Notes under the pieces: generated by a model
Told to the model about the DNA's origin: nothing
The model's database searches: none
What the model saw: the letters and a program-made list of their open reading frames with translations, nothing else
DNA from: Afipia sp.
Lineage (GTDB): Bacteria; Pseudomonadota; Alphaproteobacteria; Rhizobiales; Xanthobacteraceae
DNA: 64,000 nucleotides
NCBI GenBank assembly: GCA_024707075.1
Contig: JANQAK010000001.1
Span: 828,001 to 892,000 of the forward strand
Direction of reading: 5' to 3'
Position numbers and translations under genes: made by a program
Part shown: piece after piece, positions 38,025 through 47,800 of the stretch
Layout: the number at the start of each line of letters is the position of its first letter
Numbering within the stretch: the stretch's first letter is position 1

Positions 38025-38387
38025 TCAGAAGCCGATCCAGTAGGCATCGACCTCGCGAACGCGATTGCCCCAGTCGAACTCCTTCTCGGTGCCGAAGGAC
38101 GGCGCTTTCGCCAGTTCCTCGTCGGTCATCAAGGTCAGGAGTTCGTAGGCTTCGATGGCGGGGTTGTATTTCATGCTCGCCCACGGAAGCGGGCGATAGT
38201 CCTCGCCGACCCCGAGAAAGCCGCCGAAGCACAGCACGGCGTATGCGACGTTGCCGCTGGTCTTGTCGATCATCAGCCGCTTGATGGTGCCGATCTTCCT
38301 GCCATCGGCGTTGAAGACCCGCGTTCCCTCCACCCGGTCGCTGGCGACAAGACGATGTGGCTTCAGGTTGATTGTGTCGGCATGCAT
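38025..38387 (-). CDS. PRC-barrel domain protein
   Basis: A 120-residue soluble protein with one PRC-barrel: LVASDRVEGTRVFNADGRKI at the N-terminal strand pair, IGTIKRLMIDKTSGNVAYAV, then YRPLPWASMKYNPA. PRC barrels occur in photosynthetic reaction-centre subunit H and RimM and in small free-standing stress-associated proteins of rhizobia. The C-terminal part (VDAYWIGF) is common in the latter. Convergent with the FAD dehydrogenase gene. Molecular role unknown. Confidence 0.86.
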   Translation of the reverse strand: MHADTINLKPHRLVASDRVEGTRVFNADGRKIGTIKRLMIDKTSGNVAYAVLCFGGFLGVGEDYRPLPWASMKYNPAIEAYELLTLMTDEELAKAPSFGTEKEFDWGNRVREVDAYWIGF

Positions 38388-38579
38388 GTGAGCCTCCTGT
38401 CGTTGAGGCCTTCATCCCGCAACACGGTCCGCCACACCGCACAACATGCCCGGACCGCTCCGGAACAAGGGCCTGTGAGCCGGGCTGCGCGAATATCCGA
38501 AAGCGTCGAACGCCGCCCGACGATAACATCAGCACTGCAAGAATATAGTACGGAACGGAGGCTTCAAACAGTCCCTCCG

Positions 38580-39587
38580 TCAATCCACCGCGCGGATTTG
38601 TTCCGGCGTCAGCCTGGGAGAATCCTTGCCCGCCTGTTCGGCGTTTCGGATCAACGCAACGATGCGCGTGGAGAGCGACGCGCTCAGCCCGTGACGTTTG
38701 GCGAGTTCGACGATCACGCCCTGAAGGTGGTCGATCTCGGTGCGGCGGCCGCGCTGCAAATCCTCCCACATCGAGGAGCGAGCCTTCGGATCGATCTTCA
38801 CCATCGACGCCGCGATCCGCTGGAACAGAAAGTCCGGCAGCTTCAGGATCAACGGTGTGAATGACGCGGGCAATGGCGTTGTCGAGACCGGCTCAATGCC
38901 TTCCGCCTTGATGACACGCAGCGCTTCCCGCCACTGATCCGCGAACAGGACGCGCCAGGAGCGCTGCGACAATTGCTCGCGCAGCGGCAGACCGGACAGC
39001 GCAACCAGCGCATTGTTCAGATTGACCAGCAGCTTGCCCCATTGCACGCCGCTGATGTCATCCACCGCGCGAAAAGCAAGTTCCGGCTGCGAAAGCCGCT
39101 TCGCGGTGTTGGCATCATCCTTCTCCAACAGAATGTCGCCGGAGGTGGCGCGATGAAAGTGACCATCGCCCATCGACACCACATTGAACGGCACCATGCC
39201 CGCGAGCACATCGTGATCGGGCAGCGCCTCACGCAGCACCGCCACATTGCCAATACCGTTCTGCAAGCTGATGATGACGGTGTCTTTCGCAGCGTATCGT
39301 GCGATGAGATCCGCCATTTCAGCGGTATCACCGCTCTTGACGGTAACCAGAATGATCCCCGCATCGGCGAGAACCGCTGGATCGCCGGACAGCCTGATCT
39401 CTGCCGAAGTCAGGCGGTGCTCGACGCCCTCGAAGCTGGTGACTTTCAGCCCGTTCCGGTTGATATCGTCGATCACCCGCGGCCGCGCCAACAGCGACAC
39501 CTGATGTCCACCGGCGCGCAACATGCCGCCAATGAGGCAGCCGATGCTGCCTGCGCCCGCCACGCAAATGGTTTTCGATGACGCCAT
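38580..39587 (-). CDS. 2-dehydropantoate 2-reductase family protein
   Basis: A 335-residue NADPH-dependent reductase. The nucleotide motif is VAGAGSIGCLIGGMLRAGG. The family lysine and asparagine are in VQWGKLLVNLNNAL, and the ApbA C-terminal domain ends with EQIRAVD. The reference reaction makes pantoate for coenzyme A. However, several such paralogues exist in these genomes, and an operon with an Old Yellow Enzyme does not point to panE, so the substrate stays open. Start at 39587 (MASSKTICVAG); the open frame extends 36 codons upstream. Confidence 0.85.
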   Translation of the reverse strand: MASSKTICVAGAGSIGCLIGGMLRAGGHQVSLLARPRVIDDINRNGLKVTSFEGVEHRLTSAEIRLSGDPAVLADAGIILVTVKSGDTAEMADLIARYAAKDTVIISLQNGIGNVAVLREALPDHDVLAGMVPFNVVSMGDGHFHRATSGDILLEKDDANTAKRLSQPELAFRAVDDISGVQWGKLLVNLNNALVALSGLPLREQLSQRSWRVLFADQWREALRVIKAEGIEPVSTTPLPASFTPLILKLPDFLFQRIAASMVKIDPKARSSMWEDLQRGRRTEIDHLQGVIVELAKRHGLSASLSTRIVALIRNAEQAGKDSPRLTPEQIRAVD

Positions 39588-39625
39588 GCCGGTTTTACCC
39601 GCTCCGCGATGAACCGGAGCGTCGC

Positions 39626-40804
39626 CTAAACCTTGCGAAATGGCAACGCGGGACCATCGAGCTTGCGCAGACCCGGCTCGCGCCGTTCCAGCCACCAGCC
39701 ATATTGCTTGGGCCAGGAGTCGAACGTGCCGTCACCGATCTCGCCGTTGGTGTCGCTCAGGGCCAGTTCGGCATGCAGCGGCCAGTTCGGATCGAACAGC
39801 GCTTCGCGCCCAACCGCCACAAGATCGGTCTTGCCTTCGGCGACGATATCCTCCGCCTGCTGCGGATGCAGGATGAGGCCGACGGCCATGGTGGTGACTT
39901 TGGTTTCGTTGCGAATCTGCTCGGCGAACGGCACCTGAAAACCATAGCCGCGCGGAATCCGCGCCGCGGTGGCCGACCCCATCAATCCGCCGGACGAACA
40001 ATCGATCACATCCGCGCCTTTTGTCTTGGCTTCATTCACGAAGGCAACCGAGTCAGACATATCGATGCCGCCGTCGATACCATCGACAGATGAAATACGG
40101 ACAAACAGCGGCCGATCCTTCGGCCATGCGGCGCGCACGGTCTTGATGATCTCCAATGGGAACTTCATCCGGCCGGCGCGATCGCCGCCGTAGGCATCAT
40201 TACGCTTGTTGGACAGCGGCGACAGGAATTCGTGCAGCAGATAGCCGTGGGCGCAATGCAGTTCGAGCACGTCGAACTGCGCTTCCACCGCGCGCAACAC
40301 CGCGAGACGGAAATCCTCGCGCAATTGCTTGAGTTCCGGCTCGGTCAGTTCGTGCGGCATCAGCCAGCCGTCGTCCATCGGAATGGCGCTCGGCGCAACG
40401 ATGGTCCACGGCTTGTCGCCGCGCGCCACATCGTCCGCGGTCAGCGCGGCATTGCCGTACCACGGCCGCTGCATGCTGGCCTTGCGGCCGGCATGAGCCA
40501 ACTGGATCGCCGGCAGCGAACCATTGGCGCGCAGGAAACTCGCGATGCGCTTCAGCGACGCGATCTGGGCGTCATTCCACAGGCCGAGATCGCCATGGGT
40601 GATGCGCCCCTCTGGATTGACCGCGGTGGCCTCCGTCATGACGATTCCGGCACCGCCCTGCGCGAACTTACCGAGATGAACCAGATGCCAGTCGTTCGCC
40701 ACGCCCTCGTCGGCCGAATACTGGCACATCGGCGAAATCACAATCCGGTTCCTGGCGGAGACGCCGCGCAGTGCAATCGGCGTGAACAATTGGGGCTGTG
40801 ACAT
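39626..40804 (-). CDS. NADH:flavin oxidoreductase (Old Yellow Enzyme, YqjM type)
   Basis: A 392-residue FMN enzyme of the TIM-barrel class that reduces activated C=C bonds of enones and nitro compounds. The N-terminal SPMCQYS holds the regulatory cysteine of the YqjM subgroup. LAHAGRKAS and ELHCAHGYLLHEFLSPLSN (His pair binding the substrate oxygen) and the phosphate site VGREALFDPNWP are intact. It lies 38 bases upstream of the reductase gene, on the same strand, probably co-transcribed. A tRNA-Gly gene is directly upstream. Confidence 0.93.
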   Translation of the reverse strand: MSQPQLFTPIALRGVSARNRIVISPMCQYSADEGVANDWHLVHLGKFAQGGAGIVMTEATAVNPEGRITHGDLGLWNDAQIASLKRIASFLRANGSLPAIQLAHAGRKASMQRPWYGNAALTADDVARGDKPWTIVAPSAIPMDDGWLMPHELTEPELKQLREDFRLAVLRAVEAQFDVLELHCAHGYLLHEFLSPLSNKRNDAYGGDRAGRMKFPLEIIKTVRAAWPKDRPLFVRISSVDGIDGGIDMSDSVAFVNEAKTKGADVIDCSSGGLMGSATAARIPRGYGFQVPFAEQIRNETKVTTMAVGLILHPQQAEDIVAEGKTDLVAVGREALFDPNWPLHAELALSDTNGEIGDGTFDSWPKQYGWWLERREPGLRKLDGPALPFRKV

Positions 40805-40844
40805 CAGACCTCTTTGATTGATGGGGGATGATCCGGGAAAAAGC

Positions 40845-40918
40845 TGGAGCGGGCGAAGGGAATCGAACCCTCGTATGCAGCTTGGGAAGCTGCCGTTCTA
40901 CCATTGAACTACGCCCGC
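40845..40918 (-). tRNA. tRNA-Gly (anticodon CCC)
   Basis: On the minus strand the sequence folds as a full cloverleaf. The acceptor arm GCGGGCG pairs with CGCCCGC, the D-arm is GTTCAATGGTAGAAC, and the anticodon stem GCAGC/GCTGC encloses loop TTCCCAA, giving anticodon CCC. The T-arm is AGGGTTCGATTCCCT. The 3' CCA is encoded (TGGA at 40845-40848). It reads GGG codons. Located between the Old Yellow Enzyme gene and ogt. Confidence 0.95.
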
Positions 40919-41054
40919 GCAGGCCTGACCTTAGCCATACCCGGCGCGCAGCCGCAAGGTGGTTCCGGCCGCAGAATTCGGGTGGCGGGCGACGCCGAAA
41001 AGAGCAAGATTCTCCAAGTTCGGCTTATGACGCTGTGGGAGCTTGAGGCGCAGG

Positions 41055-41645
41055 ATGACAACCGGTCTTGCATTGTTCGACACCGACATCGGGCGCTGCG
41101 GCATCGCGTGGGGCGACCGCGGCCTTCTGGGCGTGCAATTGCCCGAGGCCACCGACGCCCGGACATTGTCGCGTCTCGCGCAGAAGGCTCCCGCCGCACG
41201 AGAAGCTGCCATGCCAGATCATGTCCGGCGGGCCTGCGACGCCATGACGGAATTGCTGCGCGGCGAGGCCAACGATCTGGCTTTCATCACAGTCGACATG
41301 GAGCAGGTGCCGGCGTTCAACCGCCGCGTCTATGACATCGCCCGCACCATTGCTCCCGGCGAAACGTTGACCTATGGCGACATCGCCACGCGGCTCGGCG
41401 ACAAGTTGCTGTCCCGCGCCGTCGGCAAGGCGCTGGGCGAAAACCCGTTCCCCATCGTGATCCCCTGCCACCGGGTGCTGGCGGCAAACGGCAAGACCGG
41501 CGGCTTCTCCGCCAATGGCGGTGTCGCCACTAAATTCAGGATGCTCGCCATCGAGCGGGCCAGGATCGCAGGCCATGCATCTGAGGACGCTCCGATGCTG
41601 TTCGATCCCGGCCTGTCGATTGCTCCACAACGCCGCCACCGATAG
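41055..41645 (+). CDS. ogt: Methylated-DNA--protein-cysteine methyltransferase
   Basis: A 196-residue suicide repair protein that removes alkyl groups from O6-methylguanine and O4-methylthymine. The acceptor cysteine is in IVIPCHRVLAANGKTGGFSA. The DNA-binding helix segment reads GETLTYGDIATRLGDKLLSRA. The start MTTGLALFDTD at 41055 has a ribosome site GAGGCGCAGG. There is no Ada-type N-terminal domain, so the inducible response is probably regulated elsewhere. It is single, divergent from the tRNA gene. Confidence 0.94.
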   Translation: MTTGLALFDTDIGRCGIAWGDRGLLGVQLPEATDARTLSRLAQKAPAAREAAMPDHVRRACDAMTELLRGEANDLAFITVDMEQVPAFNRRVYDIARTIAPGETLTYGDIATRLGDKLLSRAVGKALGENPFPIVIPCHRVLAANGKTGGFSANGGVATKFRMLAIERARIAGHASEDAPMLFDPGLSIAPQRRHR

Positions 41646-41855
41646 CCTTCAATCATGCAGATCAATCCGCTGCCGGAGCACATCGCTTCGAATAAAATGT
41701 GATGCGGACAAATCGCTCGCATTTGTCGATCAAATTTGAATCTTTCTCGCGCTTTTAACCTTACCAAACCCAACAAGTGGATGGTTCAACAATTCCACAT
41801 TTGCGACCGCGCCATGACGCTATGACTTTCGCCTCTGGGGAAACGGAGGTGACGC

Positions 41856-43068
41856 ATGCGGAGTTCGACAACTGTGGAAATGGACACGATTGCGACGTTC
41901 GGTCAGCGCAAGGTGGCGCCGCGCGTCTGCATCGTTGATGAGAAACGGCATATCCGCACGTTTCTGGGTGAAGCCCTTGAGGAACTCGGCTTCATCGCCT
42001 GCGAATGCGCGGCTGCCGGCGAGCTTCCGATGCTGCTGGACCTGCAATTGCCGGATCTCGTGGTGCTCGGAATGCCGCGTGACGGCACCGAGGCGGGGCA
42101 TATTCTGAAAATTCTCGTCGGGCGGCAGTTCCACGGCAAGGTTCTGCTGATCGGCCCCCGGGATCTGATCATCGTGAATGCCGTGCGGCAGCTCGGAGAA
42201 GAATTCGGAATCCAGATGCTGCCACCCCCTCGCCACGCCGTTCAGTGCGGATGGCCTGCGCGCCAGCGTCGCCATGCTGCTTCCGGTGAAGGCCCCGCCA
42301 AGCCCACCCGTCGATGTGGCGGAGGCGCTCAAGGCCGGCTGGCTGGAGCTGTGGTATCAGCAGAAGATCGACGCCCACACGCTCGCGCCGCGTGGCGCGG
42401 AGGCGCTGATCCGCCTGCGCCATCCGGCGTGGGGCGTCGTACCTCCCGCATCCTTCATCCCGGATGACAAGGATCCGCAGTTCAAGGGACTGTCGGAGTT
42501 CGTGATCGGCCGCGCGCTCGAAGACTGGCATTATTTCGTGGGCCAGTACGGTCCCGTCGACATCTCCATCAACCTGCCGATCAGCTTCCTCAAAAACCCG
42601 GCGTCTGTCAGCGGGCTATGCCGCCAGATTCCGGATCATCCGGCGTTCGGAGGATTGATCGTCGAGATCAAGAGCAGCGATATCATCCACAATCTCGATC
42701 TCGCCATCGACGTCGCCAAGCGCATGCGGTTTCACAATATCGCCATCTCGATCGATAACGTCGGTGTCGACTGGCCGTCATTCGCGGAACTGTCGAGCTT
42801 TCCGTTCACCGAAATCAAGGTCGACCGCGAGTACATCACCGGCTGCGCCGATAACCGGCTGAAGCAGACGGTCTGCCGCAGCATTCTCGAACTTGCGGAT
42901 CGATATGGCGCGCGCACCGTCGCCAAGGGCGTGGAGACCCGATCCGATCTCGTCGCCACCCATGAAATGGGATTCGATCTGGCGCAGGGCTACCTGTTCG
43001 GGAAACCGGCCAACGCGAAAAAATTCGCCCGCGCCACGCTGTCGCGCCCGGTCACGGCGCTGGCGTGA
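41856..43068 (+). CDS. Receiver-like/EAL-domain protein, frameshifted
   Basis: About 403 residues when joined. Residues 20-115 are a response-regulator-like domain (CIVDEKRHIRTFLGEALEEL; DLQLPDLVVLGM) with Leu-Gln at the usual phospho-acceptor surroundings. A run of five C (42225-42229; four restore the frame) then splits it from the EAL domain in the next frame. The EAL core EALIRLRHP, the Asn of INLPISFL, the Glu of LIVEIKSSD, the Lys of FTEIKVDREY and VAKGVET are present, but the DDFGTG loop reads IDNVGVD, with the second Asp replaced by Asn. It may be a weak cyclic-di-GMP phosphodiesterase or only a binder. The ribosome site GGAGGT is good. Confidence 0.8.
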
Positions 43069-43077
43069 CGGCTTCGC

Positions 43078-44511
43078 TCACTCAGCGGGGACAGGTGCGA
43101 TTCTCTGTCCCCAGTTGGTGAAGCGCACCGCTGCGGCAGCAAGACCGCCAAGCAGGATCATCGAGGCGGCTGCCAGCCAGAAGAAATGCGTGCCGGTCGC
43201 GCCTTGCGCGATCAGCCACCAGCCACCCACGACGACGAAGGCCAGCCTTGCCGTCTGCGCCAGCACGGGCCCCAGAACTTTCGCCGCGCCCTGTGAGGAG
43301 AAGTAGAGCGAGATCGAAAGGCCGACAAACGCAAAGAAGGGCGCGGCGGTCGACAGGTATTGCCGGCTCGCCGCGCGGACGGCCGCGTTGTCGGTAAAGA
43401 GATTGACCCAGATGTCGGGGAAAATAGCGAAGAACCCGCCGAACAGGCCAACCATCGCGAACGAAACGCCACCGGCGGTCCATGCAATGCGCCGCGCCCG
43501 CGCGATGCGGCCGGCGCCGATCGCCATTCCGATCATCGGCACCGACGCAATGCCGACAGCGAACGCCAGCGACGTCAGCATGAACTCAAGCCGCGCGCCG
43601 ATGCCGTATCCCGCCAGCACTTCGGTGCCGAAATTCGCCAACAGGTGCGTGAAGATCGTCACCGTCAGAACGACTTGCAGCGGCGAGAAGCAAGCGACCG
43701 CCCCGACTTTCAGGATGTCGTAGAACATGGCGCGCTGAAACCGGAAGCCCCTGAATTTCAGTTTCACGCGGCTGCGACCGGACAGCAGATACCACGCCAT
43801 GATGACAACGCCGATCGAGAACGCGATCAGCGTCCCGGCGGCGACACCGCGCATGCCGAATTGCGGCACCGGCCCAAAGCCCAGGCCGAGAATGCCGCCG
43901 AGTAAAATCTGGAACAGCGCGGAATTGAGAATGATCGCCGACGGCAGCCGCATGTTGCCGGTGCCGCGGATCAGCGCCGCCAGCGTGTTCATGATCCAGG
44001 GGATGACCGCGCCGGCAAAGAATATCTGCGAATAGCCGATGGCCTCGCTCAGCACGCGGCCCTGTCCGCCGAGCGTCGCCAGCAGCAATGACCCGAACAC
44101 CAGCATCGTGGTCATGAACACCAGCCCGAAGCACAGGCCGATCATCAGCGCGTGGATGGCGAGTGTGGATGCGCGCGCGGTATCGTTGGCCCCCAAGGCT
44201 CGCGCAATCGCCGATGCGACGCCGCCGCCCATCGCGCCGCCGGACATGGTCATCATCAGGATCACCAGCGGAAACACCAGCGCCATCGCCGCCAGCGGCT
44301 CAACGCCGAGACGGCCGATGTAGGAAGTCTCCGCAATGGCGACACAGGTGCCGGCACTCAGCGCAACGACGTTCGGCGCCGCCAGCTTCAGGAGCGTCGA
44401 CAGGATTGGCCCGTCAAGCAGCGGATTCCTGATCGGCTCTTTGACAGGCGGCTGCGGTGGCTTTTCCTCCGCCTGCACCACAGGAATTTCGGCAGCTCCC
44501 AGTTCGGACAT
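43078..44511 (-). CDS. MATE-family efflux transporter
   Basis: A 477-residue inner-membrane protein with about 12 transmembrane helices in two six-helix halves. The first half begins LLKLAAPNVVALSAGTCVAI with the family PxxxxxL motif and contains GGAMGGGVASAIARALG; the second has GIGARLEFMLTSLAFAVG. It exports cationic drugs or dyes coupled to Na+ or H+. A proline-rich cytosolic N-terminus (residues 1-30) is longer than in MdtK/NorM. Convergent with the EAL gene, stops 9 bases apart. Confidence 0.92.
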   Translation of the reverse strand: MSELGAAEIPVVQAEEKPPQPPVKEPIRNPLLDGPILSTLLKLAAPNVVALSAGTCVAIAETSYIGRLGVEPLAAMALVFPLVILMMTMSGGAMGGGVASAIARALGANDTARASTLAIHALMIGLCFGLVFMTTMLVFGSLLLATLGGQGRVLSEAIGYSQIFFAGAVIPWIMNTLAALIRGTGNMRLPSAIILNSALFQILLGGILGLGFGPVPQFGMRGVAAGTLIAFSIGVVIMAWYLLSGRSRVKLKFRGFRFQRAMFYDILKVGAVACFSPLQVVLTVTIFTHLLANFGTEVLAGYGIGARLEFMLTSLAFAVGIASVPMIGMAIGAGRIARARRIAWTAGGVSFAMVGLFGGFFAIFPDIWVNLFTDNAAVRAASRQYLSTAAPFFAFVGLSISLYFSSQGAAKVLGPVLAQTARLAFVVVGGWWLIAQGATGTHFFWLAAASMILLGGLAAAAVRFTNWGQRIAPVPAE

Positions 44512-44640
44512 GCGCTCCCCCGGGCGGCCGTTTTCTTTTTATGAGCGCGCCCCGCCCCGTCAAAAATCCATAACATCAAACCTGCGCGCCACAAGGCATT
44601 CACTACGCATAGCGCCTATCTAGCCTAGAAATGCTGCGGG

Positions 44641-46431
44641 TTACGCAGAAGCCAACAAATCCGCAACCTCAGCCATTGCCAGCGGCCGGCTGCCCAGCAG
44701 CCGATCAGCGATCGCATCGTCGCGCCCCTCCGACAGGACAGCAAACGGATCCTGCGCGGTGAGACGATGATCGACCACGAGCCGCGACAACAGCAGGCGG
44801 CGGGCATCGCCGCGCATGGCATGGATGCGGCTGCCTTCCCACGCAAAGGTGACGGCGCTGGCGACATGATAGAGCGCACTGGTGGCGCGGCGGGCCTCGG
44901 CTTCGTTTGCGGACTTGCCAGCGACCTCGCGCGCAAAGCCGATCGCCTTGTCGGTCAGGCCGTGAAGACGATCGCGCCAGCCTTGCGGAACGCCTGCGGC
45001 TTCATCGATCCGCGCATGCAGATCGGCGCCCAACGCCGCCTCCGCGCCGTGGCGGCCGACCGCGCGCTTCAACGTGTCGAGCGCGACGATGTTGCCGGTT
45101 CCTTCCCATATCGAACCGAGATGCGCGTCGCGCAGCAATCGCGGCGTCGCAAACTCCTCGACATAGCCGATGCCACCGCGCATCTCGAGCGCGTCGCCGC
45201 AGACCTTCCGCGCATCGCGCGTGGCGCGATATTTCAGCGTCGGCGTCAGCACACGCAGCAACGCCGCCGCATCCTGGCTCCCGGCCTCGGCGCGATCCAG
45301 CGCGTCCGCCGTGATGAAACTCATCGACACCGCCTGCTCTGTGGCCAGCATGATCTTCATCAACTGACGGCGCGCCAGCGGCATGTCGACAATGCGGCGG
45401 CCGAACACCACACGGTTGTTCGCCACCGTGTTCGCATCGTGATGCGCGCGGCGCATCAGCGCCGCCGACTTGACGCCGTTGGAGAGGCGCGACCAGTTGA
45501 CCATCTCGGCCATCTGCACGAAACCGCGATCGAGCCGCCCGACTGCGTAAGCGATCGCGCCTTCAAGTTTGATTTCACCCGATGCCATCGAGCGGGTGCC
45601 GAGTTTGTCCTTGAGACGCACGATGCGGTAGTGATTGGGCGATCCGTCGTCGAGCCGCCGTGGCATCAGGAACAGGCCGACGCCCCGCGTACCGCCGACC
45701 GCGCCTTCCGGTCGCGCCAGCAGCATCACGACTTCCGCATCCGCATTGGAGCAGAACCATTTCTCGCCGTGCAGTCGCCAGTGATCGCCTTCCTGCACGG
45801 CGGTGGTGGTCAGCTTGCCGACATCGGAGCCGCCCTCCTTTTCCGTCATGAACTGCCCGCCCTGGGTGAGCTTCGTCATGTCGGTCTGCGTCAGACCGTC
45901 GAGATACTTTGCCTTCAGCGCCTCGTCGCCGAACCGCGACAGCAACCGCGCTGCACCGTCGGTGACATTGATCGGACAGCCAAGGCCGAACTCCGCCTGA
46001 TTGAAGAGAAACGTGAAGGCGTGCTTGGCAACGGCGGGATAGGTGCCGGCCCAGCCGAGAATGCCCTTGCGATGCGACATCGCGTGGATGCCGAATTCGC
46101 CGTAGGCGGCGCGTTCGAGTTCGCGATAGGCCGGATGATATTCGATCCACTGCCGATCGTTGCCGAAGCGATCGCGCTGATGCAGCACCGGGCCGTGCCT
46201 GTCGGCAAGACGCGCACAGTCGTCGAGGTGACCACCGGCCAGTGCGCCGAGCCGATCGAGATGCGGCTCGATATGTTGAAACAGCGCAGCAGGAAGATGG
46301 ATGCGCAGCAGATCAGCGAGGATCGGATCGGCGCGATAGAAATTCATGCCCGACGTGTCAGGCGCGATCAGGCCGAACTCGGATGTCGGCGCGGAAGCAG
46401 GCGCACTCAGAGGCGTCACTGCGGCGGTCAT
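44641..46431 (-). CDS. AidB-like acyl-CoA dehydrogenase
   Basis: A 596-residue flavoprotein. An N-terminal extension (residues 1-180, FYRADPILADLLRIHLP) before LTQGGQFMTEKEGGSDVGKL, and EIKLEGAIAYAVG with SIWEGTGNIVALDTLKRA near the catalytic region, are typical of the AidB subgroup rather than beta-oxidation enzymes. AidB in E. coli binds DNA and lessens alkylation damage; here only sequence class supports that. The ogt gene is 3 kb away on the opposite strand, so the region has two alkylation-linked proteins, but no operon. The start at 46431 avoids a 34-residue extension. Confidence 0.87.
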   Translation of the reverse strand: MTAAVTPLSAPASAPTSEFGLIAPDTSGMNFYRADPILADLLRIHLPAALFQHIEPHLDRLGALAGGHLDDCARLADRHGPVLHQRDRFGNDRQWIEYHPAYRELERAAYGEFGIHAMSHRKGILGWAGTYPAVAKHAFTFLFNQAEFGLGCPINVTDGAARLLSRFGDEALKAKYLDGLTQTDMTKLTQGGQFMTEKEGGSDVGKLTTTAVQEGDHWRLHGEKWFCSNADAEVVMLLARPEGAVGGTRGVGLFLMPRRLDDGSPNHYRIVRLKDKLGTRSMASGEIKLEGAIAYAVGRLDRGFVQMAEMVNWSRLSNGVKSAALMRRAHHDANTVANNRVVFGRRIVDMPLARRQLMKIMLATEQAVSMSFITADALDRAEAGSQDAAALLRVLTPTLKYRATRDARKVCGDALEMRGGIGYVEEFATPRLLRDAHLGSIWEGTGNIVALDTLKRAVGRHGAEAALGADLHARIDEAAGVPQGWRDRLHGLTDKAIGFAREVAGKSANEAEARRATSALYHVASAVTFAWEGSRIHAMRGDARRLLLSRLVVDHRLTAQDPFAVLSEGRDDAIADRLLGSRPLAMAEVADLLASA

Positions 46432-46588
46432 GGCGTTCTCCCGAACGGTCGCTGTTTTCAGGAATGATCCGGCATTTGGCGCGCAACGGCAAGCGGACCG
46501 GAGAACGAGAGCGGCATGGGAGACCAGTGCCACGTGAAGACATGATCCGCAGGGCGGAATGAATTCCGAAATCCAGGCGCGGAGATGC

Positions 46589-47695
46589 TCAGGTCCGAAA
46601 GTGTTTGGACAGTTTCAGGCCCTGGCCCTGATAGTTCGACGCGATCTTCTGGCCGTACAGCGCGTCAGGACGCGACAGCATCTTCTCGTAGACAAGCCGT
46701 CCGACAATCTGGCCGTGTTCGAGAATGAACGGCACTTCGCGCGAGCGCACTTCCAGCACCGCACGCGAGCCCTGGCCGCCCGCACCGGCGTAGCCGAAGC
46801 CGGGATCGAAGAAGCCTGCGTAATGAACGCGGAATTCGCCGACCAGCGGATCGAACGGCACCATTTCCGCCGCGAAATCCGGCGGCACCTGCACGGCTTC
46901 CTTCGACGCCAGAATGTAGAACTCGCCGGGATCGAGAATCAGGCTACGATCCGGCCGCGCGCGGATCGGCTCCCAGAACTCGCCGACCGTATATCCGGCA
47001 CGGCGGTCGACATCGACCACGCCGGTATGACGCTTGGCGCGGTAACCGACAAATCCGTCGGAGCCTTCGCCGCTGAGGTCCACGCTGAGCGCAACGCCAC
47101 CCGCGAGATCGGCCTCATCGCTATCGACCAGCCGTTCGGCCGCATGCAGCGCTTGCAGTTCATCGGCATTGAGCAGCGGGTGACCGGTGCGAAAACGGAT
47201 CTGCGACAACCGCGATCCTTCGCGCAGCAGCACCGGAAATGTCTTGGGACTGATCTCGGCATAGAGCGGGCCGTGATAGCCGGGCGCGATCATATCGAAG
47301 CGGCGCGTGCCATCGGCGATCACACGCGTGAACACGTCGAGCCGTCCGGTGGAGCTTTTCGGATTTGCCGCGGCCTGAATGGTTGGCGGCAGCGCGAGGC
47401 TTTCCAGCAGCGGCACGATGTAGACGCAGTTGGTTTCCAGCACCGCACCGTCGGACAGATCGATCTCGTGCAGTTTCAATTCATCGATGCGCTGCGCCAC
47501 CGTGATGTCCGGTCCGGGCAGGAAGCTGGCGCGGACCCGGAACGCGACCTCGCCGAGACGCAGATCGAGACTGGCCGGCTGGATCTGGCTCTCGACGAAC
47601 GGATATTCCGGCAGGATCAGGCCGGCATCGGCCATCGCCGCGATCATGCGGTCGGGTAGAATTCCTGTGGCGTCAGGTGGCAGGGTGAAAGGCAC
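46589..47695 (-). CDS. dcd: 2'-deoxycytidine 5'-triphosphate deaminase
   Basis: A 368-residue protein, twice the size of E. coli Dcd. Two dUTPase/Dcd-type folds sit in tandem: IQPASLDLRLGEVAF with NPKSSTGRLDVFTRVI in the first half, and REGSRLSQIRFRTG, GEFYILASKEAVQVPPDF and YAGFFDPGFGYAG in the second. It belongs to the long alphaproteobacterial class that deaminates dCTP to dUTP for thymidylate synthesis. The second half carries the better preserved active-site segments. Divergent from metZ, with the SAM-II riboswitch in the shared gap on the metZ side. Confidence 0.9.
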   Translation of the reverse strand: MPFTLPPDATGILPDRMIAAMADAGLILPEYPFVESQIQPASLDLRLGEVAFRVRASFLPGPDITVAQRIDELKLHEIDLSDGAVLETNCVYIVPLLESLALPPTIQAAANPKSSTGRLDVFTRVIADGTRRFDMIAPGYHGPLYAEISPKTFPVLLREGSRLSQIRFRTGHPLLNADELQALHAAERLVDSDEADLAGGVALSVDLSGEGSDGFVGYRAKRHTGVVDVDRRAGYTVGEFWEPIRARPDRSLILDPGEFYILASKEAVQVPPDFAAEMVPFDPLVGEFRVHYAGFFDPGFGYAGAGGQGSRAVLEVRSREVPFILEHGQIVGRLVYEKMLSRPDALYGQKIASNYQGQGLKLSKHFRT

Positions 47696-47800
47696 GTGTG
47701 TGTCCTCGGTCGCCGGTTAATCCAGCAAAATGTGCATGTTACCGGTTATCCGATGGGATGCTTGACGGAAAGACCATGCGGGATTAAGCGTATGACTTAT

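Noticed and set aside
39626-40804. Old Yellow Enzyme plus dehydropantoate reductase as a pantothenate operon
   Set aside because: No panB, panC or panD nearby; the reductase family has several paralogues with other substrates.
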